This document shows positions 56,291-64,000 of a stretch of 64,000 bases of DNA, piece after piece; within the stretch, counting starts at the first letter, position 1; every line of letters starts with the position of its first letter. The translations under genes were made by a program, and so were the position numbers. Below the pieces are notes generated by a model. The model was not told where the DNA came from, did no database searches, and worked only from the letters and a program-made list of their open reading frames with translations. The DNA comes from Isoetes taiwanensis (lineage: Eukaryota; Streptophyta; Lycopodiopsida; Isoetales; Isoetaceae): positions 7,474,822-7,538,821 of the forward strand of contig JAJEKV010000015.1 of the NCBI GenBank assembly GCA_021234155.1. Reading direction: 5' to 3'.

Positions 56291-59030
56291 GCTGAGCGTG
56301 GGCATCCTTGAAGAGCGTGGGCCAGAAGTATCCTGCCAGAAGAATTTTGCGTGTCGTGGTGTCACCACTGAAATGACCACCACCAAGCCCGTCATGGGCT
56401 TGTCGAACGATATCGGGCACCTCATGAGGAAGGACACAACGACGGAGGACCATGTCTTTGCCGCGTTTGTACAGATGTCCCGCAACCATGATGTAGTCAC
56501 GGACTTCACGGAGAAACTGACGGCGGCGTGAGCGAAGCTTTTCTGGAGAGAGCGTGGGATCTTCGGTTGGAAGAGCACCAGTGAGAAGATACTGCTGAAA
56601 GTTGTGGAACCAATAGGGCGTGGTTGTGAGAAGGAACAGTTGAGCATCTGGAAAGGCATCAGAAACACCCGTGGAGGTATCATCTGTGTGGATGCGTGAA
56701 AGGTAATCAGGCACCACATGAGACTTGCATGCCTTATGAACGATTTCGAAGGGAGCGAATTCTTGCAGAAGAAGGACCCAACGAGCAATTCTACCCGTGG
56801 GCGTGGCTTTATTGATTAAGTAAAGAAGAGCTTGATGATCAACAAAGAACTTGATCTTGCTTCCCAACAAATAATGGCGGAAACGTTGAACACAGAAAAC
56901 TAAGTCCAAGCGGAAACATTGAACACAGAAAACTAAGCCCAAGGCTTCCCGTTCCGTGGCAGAGTAGTTGCGCTCAGCAAGATTGAGTTTCCTGCTGGCA
57001 TAGCGGATCGGCTTATCCGTTTGCTCATCATAGGCCTGAGAAAGAACAACACCAATGGCAAAAGCAGAGACATCAATATGAACGTGAAAAGGCTTGTCCC
57101 ATTGAGGAGGAACAAGTACCGGTGCCTGAGTAAGTAACAGCTTCAACTTCTGGAAAGCAGCTTCCGCCCGAGGATTCCAAGCCCAAGTGGATTCATCACC
57201 CGTGAGTTTATGAATGGGATCAGCTATAGCCGCAAGTCCAGGAATGAAGGTGGAATAGTAATTAACCTTACCCAGGAAAGAACGTGTCTCTTTGATATTA
57301 GATGGTGCGTGAGCCTTCAATACACAACTGATTTTAGTAGGATCCGTTGTGATCCCGTCTTTACTAACCACATGACCCAAAAGAACACCTGAGGTGACGC
57401 AAAAGGTGCACTTCTCAGGATTGAGACTGATGCCAGACTCATCACATTTTTGAAAGATGAGTTTTAACTTCTCCAAGTGATCATCCATGGAGCTATAGGC
57501 TGAAAAGTCATCTTGAAAGATCTGGAGAAAAGGATTATCCTTCATATAGTCATGAAAAACAGAGAGCATAATGCGCTGAAATATGGAAGGAGAGTTTGAT
57601 AAACCAAAAGGTACCACCTTGTAGGCAAAAGTGCCCCACGGGGTGGTGAAGGTAGTTTTGAGTTGATCTTCTTGCTTGATAGAGATTTGATTGTACCCTG
57701 AAAAGCCATCCATGAAAGAGTACATCTCATGACCAGCAACCTCTTCAAGAACCTGGTCTGTGAAGGGAAGCGGGAAGTAATCACGCTCCGTGGCCTGATT
57801 GAGTTTTCGGTAGTCCACACAAACGCGGATCTTACCATTGTGCTTGAGAGCAATGACGATGGGGCTCACCCATTCAGAGTGTTTGACCTCATAAATCAAG
57901 CCTGCTGCTAAGAGTTTATCAATTTCGGCCTTGACACGGTCACGGTAATTTGGGTTGAGCCTGTACTATCGTTGCTAGATTGGGCGTGCGTCAGGTTTGG
58001 TAGGAATGGTGAGTTCCCCCAAGTCTTTTTTGATACCTCGAAGGTCTTTGTAGCTCCAAGCAAAAATATGTTTGAATTTTTTGAAGAGCGTCACAGCGCG
58101 TGCTTTATAGGTGGGTGGAAGATGTGCAGCTAGGCGGACTGGTTGATTGTTACCAATGTCCACGATGTCCACCTCTGGAGTTTGAATATGGGGAACTACC
58201 TCCGTGTCCTGAACTTGATGAGCAGGAGGTTGAAGCATGACGGGAGGAGCAGCATTTTGAGTGGTGAAGAAAAGAGGTTGTTGAGCGTCATCGAGCAAGG
58301 GTTGCTTCATGACGGCATGAACATCCACCATCTCTGAAGGAGGGTCCGTGTCTGAAAAATGGTCAAGGCGTTGAATTCGATTACAAGGAGCCAGGTAGGG
58401 GTCCAGCAGGGCAGCCATAGCCTGGTCCTGATCAAGAGTCATCTCTCCCCAAGGATCAACATACTCAGGGTAGGATGAGAGAGGCAGACTCGCTGGTGGA
58501 GCCTGAACATTATAGATATTTTGTGCTTCTTCAGAATCAGTGTCGGAGATTGAAGGTTCGGCATTCTCAACAGAGATCAATTTGTCAGTTTCCAAATCCA
58601 TAATGGCATTGAGATGTCCATCAGTGATGACAAGTTGGTCCGTGGCCCAGTAATGAATACTTTTAGCCTGGCGGAGAAAAGGTGTGCCTACCAGCATTTC
58701 ATAATCACCTGGATCTTCCCCAACTTTCCAAACCCCAAATTCCAAGGGGAATTTGAGATCACCAATGCTGATGTGGAGGAGAGGAGTGACGCCTTGAGGT
58801 CGCGTGATATGGCCATTGGCCAACTTGATGTCATAGGGTGCACGGTACAGTTGTTTGATCCCCAATTGCTTCCTGAGCTTATCAGTAATAAGATTGACTA
58901 CACTACCTCCATCAATTTGAACATGATTGATGTGCTGATTGCCCACCGTGGCATGCACCGTGGGTGTTGATGTCGCGACAGCTCCAACCAAACAGTGAGA
59001 AGAGGCAACTGATCTTTGAGAGCTGGACAA
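56229..59030 (-). pseudogene. Nested element protease, RT and RNase H
   Basis: The protease (59,030-58,600) has the motif VQIDGGSVVNLI, with DGG in place of the usual DTG/DSG. After two TAG stops at 57,966-57,968 and 57,975-57,977, both explained by CAG to TAG, the RT follows in the same frame: WVSPIVIALKHNGKIRVCVD, FMDGFSGYNQISI, the catalytic FLQIFQDDFSAYS, and GVLLGHVVSKDG. RNase H (HVHIDVSAFAIGVVLSQA, YSATEREALGLVF) contains a tandem 33-bp duplication at 56,878-56,943 adding 11 residues before RHYLLG. The chain ends with the HH part of the integrase zinc finger. Confidence 0.9.
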
Positions 59031-61263
59031 AGTTTCAAAATGGTGGCCCGGCTCAAAGGAATCTTGATCTTGGCAAGTTCTTCTTGAAGTTCCAAAGAAA
59101 CATGAGAAAATGGATCAACAGCATCCATAAGAGCTGGAGACTGAGGTAAAGAAGCTGAAACCTCTTTGAGAAGTTCCACCTCTGCAGCAATATTAGGATA
59201 CGGCTGAGAGCATGTGCTTGTAGATGATGATGGTGCCTCCTGCCGCTGCTGAGCTCGAGTTGTGGCATGAACATTGGCCAGTGTGCGACCTTCCGCAGCC
59301 TGCATGAGGTTGAGAATACTCTGTCTCACTTTGGGCATGACGTGAGGCATGAGTTTATCGAGATCAGGCGCGAAATGAACTTTCTTATCTTCTTCATGAG
59401 GTACCGTCTCCACAGCAAAAGCTGGTTGCGTGTCGTTGGTCAAGGGGCGTGAAGCCCTGGTCTGGTGGGAGACCAGACCAACCCAATTGGACTGCTGTAC
59501 TGGAGGGTTGAGTGCCTGATAGATTTCCTCTTGAGCTTGTTGATCCAGAGGATTTGAGGTAGAGGCGGCTTGCTGAGGTTGCTGTTGTTGAGGTGGCCGT
59601 GGGGGCTTTCTCAAAACAGGACGAGGTCCTTGTTTACCATTGGCAACCCACAGCTGATAAGCCGTGAGCGTACTGAAGCAGGTTGAGTGGTACCTGGAAG
59701 TTGGACTTGGACTTGAGGAAGTTGAGGGCACGCCGTGGTGGTGTGACCCCATTCATGACAATGATAGCATTGAGTCTTGGAAGGATCAAAGGGAGGACGA
59801 GAGCCTTGTCCACGTGACGGATGAGGTTGTTGCAGTTGTTGATACTGTTGAGTGTGCTGAGCTTGACATTGCTGAGGTTGATATGGTTGTTGTTGCTGAG
59901 GCGTGGTCTGTACTTGAAAAACCATTTTATTCCTGAAAGGTGTAGGATGAGAACGAGTGCATTCCTCCGTGGCATGATTGCACATATTGCACCTTTTACA
60001 ATGAGGAGGGCCATTTGAAGAGTTGCATTCATTGGCCAAATGGCCTTGATATTTACAGATATGGCACCAGATCTGAGAGCGTTATGGATTTGTTTGTGCA
60101 GGTTGGACGGCATTCTGAGGAACCATGACGGGGGGCATGAAAGGTAGTTCCGTGAGAGCAACACCTCGAGAGGAAACATTGACCGAGTGATTGACCAATT
60201 CAATCGCCTGCTCCAAAGACTTGGGACGCAGGTACTCCGTCATGAGACGAATGGCAGGAGGAAGGCCCTGCAGAAACCAGACCAGAATCTGGCTTTGAGT
60301 GGGGTACTCCTGGAGTTTACTGATGAGAATGTGAAGACAGTCGGCGAAATCATGCGCAGACTCCGTGGGTTGCTGTTGAAGATCATTGAGTTGCTTGAGC
60401 AGGAGTTGATCATCATCCGTGCTGCCATAGTGATAAAGGAAGGCGGTTTTCATTTCTTGCCAATTTTGCTTCCAGTAGCTTTTGTTGGCCATGAGCCATT
60501 GATGAGGGGCGCCTCTTAGTGTGGTAGAGAAGATATGGAATTTGAGTTGAGGTTGAGTGTGACCATTCAGAATGGCCAAGGCCTCAAATTCTTCCATATG
60601 AGCTTGAGCACTCTGATCCAGAGGTTTGCCTTTAGTGTTGCCAAAAGTTGGATAAGTCAGCTTCAAATTGTGAGTCGGTGATGAAGGCGGAACTGGCGCA
60701 TAGACAGGTGGGGCAGCCATGTGCTGAGAGTACTGTGGTGGTGGAACAGAAAAACCCGGAGGTCCAGAGAAAGTAGCATCTGGTGGGGAAGGACCATGAG
60801 AGCCCTCCTCATTAGGCTTGAGATCAGTAAGTTGGTAAACAGGAAGAGCGTGCTAAAAAGATGGAGAAGTCTGAAAGTTGTGAATGTGGGGAGGGCCAAA
60901 GGACACTTGAGGGTAGCCCATCCCTGCAGGAGGTGAAGAAGGTTGTGACGGCAGATGGGTATGGCCTGAAGATATATGAATATAGGTGCTATCAGGAGTC
61001 TGGAAATAGTGAGGCGTGGGCTGAACAGGCGTGTGATGGGGCGACTGAGGTTGAGAGCAATGCCGACACACAGGGGGAGACCCTGGTCGAGAATGAGCAC
61101 GAGGAGTAGGAGGTGCCGACTGAGCTCTGGAGCGGACACGACCACCCTCAATGTCATAGGCAGTGTCATACATATCCTGAACAGCCTCGCGTCGTTGATG
61201 GCGCTCCAAACGAGCTGCCGTTTGGCAAAGAAGTTCTTCAGGAGTGAAACCATGAGCCGACAT
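58898..61263 (-). pseudogene. Nested element gag with three zinc knuckles
   Basis: ATG at 61,263 lies about 45 bp inside the 5' LTR edge. The frame encodes a Pro/His/Gln-rich N-terminus, then after an in-frame TAG (60,853-60,855) the gag core (HMEEFEALAILNG, LRGAPHQWLMANKSYWKQNW). A TAA at 60,082-60,084 precedes three CX2CX4HX4C knuckles: CHICKYQGHLANEC, CKRCNMCNHATEEC and CYHCHEWGHTTTAC. Frame changes near 59,660 and 58,990 separate a Gln-rich linker and the protease. The stops are all C-to-T compatible. Confidence 0.88.
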
Positions 61264-61284
61264 GATGGAAAGAAGGAAAAAAAA

Positions 61285-61309
61285 AAATCAGACCCGACAG
61301 CGGCGACAG
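61285..61309 (-). promoter_or_regulatory. Primer binding site of the nested element, tRNA-Asp-like
   Basis: On the minus strand, just inside the 5' LTR, TGTCGCCGCTGTCGGGTC resembles the site for tRNA-Asp (TGGCGCCGTTGCCGGGGA) at most positions. The match is imperfect, so the tRNA assignment is tentative. Confidence 0.5.
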
Positions 61310-61901
61310 TATTTGGGGCTTGGGTTCGGGAACTCCTGCAAGACAGCCCTCTGTGAGGACCCTTGGATCAAACAGGAGAATCGGGTAGCTGTGTCACGCG
61401 GGATTTGCAAAAGAAACAAAGGAAAAGGAAAAAGAGAGAACAAAAGATGACAATGAGAACACAATGATGAGAACAAAACTCTTTGATATCAATGATGATA
61501 CATGAGCTCTCGCAATAGAGAGAAATTGAATGGAGACAAGACCAAAAACTCATCTAAAACTCGAGTGCTAGCTCTGCTCATATATATAGTACAATGGCCT
61601 CTGGCCCAATATAGACACTTTGTCAGATCTCGGTGCCGACTCCTGGAAGGAGGCCTGATTTGCAGGAATGGTGGCGGTGCCTCTTGAAATGCCTGAAATC
61701 ATGCTGACGCTGACACTGACGGCCCGTCACTTGTCTGTTCTCGGCCTCTTCTTTGGCGCGGGCATGGCCTTCTGCGTGGTCTGCTGCTTGGTCTTCTGCT
61801 GGGCTTTTGACGACTGACCTGGACCTGACTGTGGCTCCTTGTTCTTGACCTGGTCCGTGGTGTGCATGAATAGTCCTGTACCAGTACGTACAGGACTAAC
61901 A
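61310..61901 (-). repeat. Nested element 5' LTR (592 bp)
   Basis: It matches 50,925-51,518 closely. The terminal TGTT is changed to TATT at this inner end. Confidence 0.93.
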
Positions 61902-61906
61902 AGATG

Positions 61907-62448
61907 TAACCCAGAGTAGTCCCGAAGGGTGATTCCTTGGGATTGCATCTCCGGAGGGCTACAAGCACGTCATAGCATGATTCAGCTGCAAAGTGTGCAC
62001 AGGAGGGGCGGATGGAGTGGACAACCCTAGCCATTGTCTTATGCCAGCCAACGCCATGTTATACTTCCGTCTGTTGATATCTTGAGACCATGGCCGTCAG
62101 TTGATCCCTTGGGGTCTGAGCCCGGGGTAGTGCCTTGTTGATATGTCATTTCATGTTGTTATGAATGGATTACGTTACCATGATGATGAGGATGGGCCAC
62201 CCTTCATGGTGGTATATTATTCTGCATTATGATTGTATGCTAACGTGTATGTGTATGCTTCCGCTGTATAGGATTCCCCATTGAGGACGTAGGGCGAATG
62301 ACACCTCCGTGATCCTCGCCCGGATACTTGGCCATCCAAAGCAGTCCGAGTATGACGGAGGGCCTTGCCATGGTGACTGGGTCGCCATGGGAGGGGAAGT
62401 CCCGTATCTATACGATGGGAGCATCGTATGGATTCTGGGAGCGTCACA
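61907..62448 (+). repeat. 3' LTR of the chromovirus, second part
   Basis: The LTR resumes after the nested element with 'taacccagagtagtcccgaa', corresponding to position 31,365 onwards of the 5' LTR, and ends GGGAGCGTCACA. Confidence 0.93.
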
Positions 62449-62469
62449 AGAATTAATTAGGTTAATTAG

Positions 62470-63660
62470 CAAGTGCCTTTTGTTGTTACCTGTTACTTTC
62501 CACCTACATCATCACCTTTTTATGATGAATACGATGTAGACCGCAATGATCCTTATGGTGATCTTTATATTGACATTGCTCAAATCAAACAGTTAGGGTA
62601 TGCTATTCTTCTTGGTAACTTCAATGCTCGTATTACTGCAATGCAAGCTGCTCAGCTTATACTTGAGGATGCCCAAGACCCTTTATGGATGTCTGTTAAT
62701 GATACAATTTTGCCACGTTCAATTGTGCGAACGGGGATGGTAATTTGCAATGGCTTAGAGCAATAGCCACACTCTAAAGATGTTACATGCAGATAGGATA
62801 GGCAGGGAGGTGGTACTAGTGCTGTTGATTATGTCATTTCCCAAGTGCAAACCTTGGAGTTCATTTTAGATTTCTGAATTGGCACAAGGCATAGAGATGT
62901 GGAGATAAATTTTGACCACTACCCACTTTATATGTCATTAAAATGGCAGCTTACACCGCTTCAACCCATTGTTGTACATGCTCCTGCTTCTCGCATTCGT
63001 TTGACCTATTCTAGATCTTTTGAATATGCACAGACATTAGCTCCTGCAATTGAAGGTATTTTGTATTATCCAACTCTTCAAGAACATAATGCTGCATTTG
63101 CTGATGCTTTGCTTATTTCTGTTGTCTCCTGCTTTGGTACACGCATTTCTAGTGCTGCCCAGGCTAGTAGAAAATCCTTTCCTAGAAATGCATGGTTTGA
63201 TGTAGAATGCAAGCAGCTTAAAAAATACTTGCAAATGATCATTGACCAGATACACATCGTAATGCCGTCAAGAATTATAAGTCTGTGTTGAAATGCAAGA
63301 AGGCATGTTTTGTTGTTGAGAAGGCAATGTTTTGTTGTTGAGCAAGAAGATGAATTCGAGTCCATCTTTATCACTTTGGAAGTCGAATAATAAGCCAGAC
63401 CATACATCATGACATTGTTTCCGAAACATTCTTCAATCTTGTGACAATGGTTGCCTTCTTCATTCCTAGATTCCTCCAATATGTTACTGAGAAATTTTGG
63501 ACCATATCCATTTTGAACAACACATAGATTGTCCAAAGAGAATTCAAGGAAAGACACTCAAGCTTCCATATCCCATTTAGAAAAGGCATTGTCATTTGTT
63601 GATCCCTTCCCTAACCCTCATAATGACGAGACTCTCCATAGGCAAAAGTAAACTTCTCCA
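62470..63660 (+). mobile_element. LINE endonuclease and linker region, decayed
   Basis: On the plus strand the sequence reads as a non-LTR endonuclease: VTCYFPPTSSPFYDEYDVDR, AILLGNFNARITAM, SAVDYVISQVQTLEF after a stop, and NFDHYPLYMSLKW. The linker toward RT follows (KSFPRNAWFDVECKQLKKYL). Stops occur at 62,764, 62,875 and later, and sequence after 63,290 has lost its frame. The chromovirus 3' LTR abuts the start, so the chromovirus may have landed in this LINE. Confidence 0.8.
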
Positions 63661-63677
63661 AGTCTTTTAAAACATAA

Positions 63678-63725
63678 GACGCGATAAGATAAGATAAGAT
63701 AAGATAAGATAAGATAAGATAAGAT
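63678..63725. repeat. (GATAA)n pentanucleotide repeat next to a LINE-like 3' end
   Basis: About nine GATAA units are followed by gatgaatttttacgtccacg, resembling the shared LINE terminus 'ttttatcgtccacggagacc' in minus orientation. It fits the pattern of short tandem repeats serving as LINE tails, though the LINE part here is more diverged. Confidence 0.75.
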
Positions 63726-64000
63726 GAATTTTTACGTCCACGGGAACCCAACGGTGAACATCCAAATAACATACCTGTTAAAATTTACCATCTAATATTT
63801 AAAAGCCTCTCAACAGTAGAATGTGCTTTTTATATTAACGACTAGAAGTCATCATATTGGTCTATTAATTAACATGAGAATTCATCATTAGACCATATTT
63901 CAAAAATAAAATAAAAAATACTTTTGAAAAGCAGATAAAAAAAAACTTTCATGTCCCAACGAAACCAATATATTACACTATTGCGTATGGCTCCATTGGA
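63726..64000. other. AT-rich end of window, possible LINE 3' UTR remnant
   Basis: After the first 40 bp, which resemble a LINE 3' end, no feature was recognised. Confidence 0.35.

Larger units (their letters stand above)
50925..61901 (-). mobile_element. Nested Ty3/Gypsy element without chromodomain (10,977 bp)
   Basis: The element lies inside the 3' LTR and is flanked by the exact duplication AGATG (50,920-50,924 and 61,902-61,906). LTRs at 50,925-51,518 and 61,310-61,901 carry TGTT...AACA ends. Coding runs on the minus strand: gag, protease, RT, RNase H, integrase, then an extra ORF before the 3' LTR. One small gene lies on the plus strand between integrase and the extra ORF. The RT box FQDDFSAYS, a primer site resembling tRNA-Asp, and the extra ORF recall Athila/Tat-type non-chromoviruses, but assignment to a lineage is inference. 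Confidence 0.92.
30362..62448 (+). mobile_element. Ty3/Gypsy chromovirus with accessory ORFs including histone H3 (host of three later insertions)
   Basis: The element is bounded by two closely similar LTRs, each beginning TGTGAC and ending GTCACA. Inside are a primer binding site, ORF1, an H3-like ORF, ORF3, ORF4, gag, protease, RT, RNase H, integrase, chromodomain and a polypurine tract, all on the plus strand. Subtracting the solo LTR (34,473-36,082), the gag insertion (about 38,375-45,089) and the nested element (50,925-61,901) with its duplications leaves about 12.8 kb. The flanks ATAAT (30,357-30,361) and AGAAT (62,449-62,453) are a possible five-base target duplication with one mismatch. 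Several stops and frameshifts show this copy is not autonomous now. Confidence 0.85.

Overview
The window is nuclear DNA of a land plant, and the very large, multiply nested retroelement load suggests a big genome such as that of a fern or another seed-free plant; this placement is inference. The support is a complete 13-exon gene for a Toc64/OM64-type amidase-TPR protein of the organelle outer envelope, a nuclear copy of part of chloroplast psbD, plant-type L1 LINEs, and Ty3/Gypsy elements of two lineages. No rRNA gene or CRISPR array was seen; tRNA genes were not searched for systematically.

Positions 1-23 kb hold mostly dead elements. An L1-type LINE lies at 3.48-5.04 kb. Two exons of an unrecognised host gene lie at 8.20-8.58 kb. 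LINEs of a second, non-L1 family lie at 8.78-10.16, 10.43-12.67 and 21.83-22.69 kb; the last two end in short tandem repeats rather than poly(A). A long L1 LINE on the minus strand (about 10.2-21.06 kb) appears to have been interrupted twice: by a second-family LINE in its 3' region, and by a 4.66-kb segment (16,199-20,862) in its endonuclease domain. That segment carries a decayed gene with an FCP1-like phosphatase domain and at least 14 near-identical palindromes built on a 20-nt core, seen nowhere else in the window.

Positions 23-30 kb are host-like: Toc64 (minus strand, intact), the first exons of an unknown plus-strand gene whose intron contains an 87-bp LINE stub, and the psbD fragment.

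Positions 30.36-62.45 kb are one Ty3/Gypsy chromovirus. It has 1.55-kb LTRs, an initiator-Met-type primer binding site, a polypurine tract, and gag-pol ending in a chromodomain. Three later insertions swell it: a 1.6-kb solo LTR of a related family, a 6.7-kb segment inside gag that carries an unrelated spliced gene and a TIR transposon, and an 11-kb second Ty3/Gypsy element inside its 3' LTR. Without these it would be about 12.8 kb. Between primer site and gag it carries four extra ORFs, one of which is a clear histone H3 relative with a shortened tail lacking the K9 and K27 contexts. A short ATG exon in the LTR ends in a splice donor whose phase fits candidate acceptors before the H3 ORF, two other accessory ORFs and gag. 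This suggests one LTR leader exon spliced alternatively to several ORFs. A chromovirus carrying its own H3-like protein and an integrase chromodomain (a domain type that reads H3 methylation) is the most striking feature of the window.

The nested 11-kb element (minus strand) has a gag with three zinc knuckles, a protease-RT-RNase H-integrase region without chromodomain, a large extra coiled-coil ORF after integrase, and a small cysteine-rich gene on the opposite strand with its own TATA box. After the chromovirus the window ends in a decayed LINE endonuclease region (62.47-63.66 kb) and a pentanucleotide repeat.
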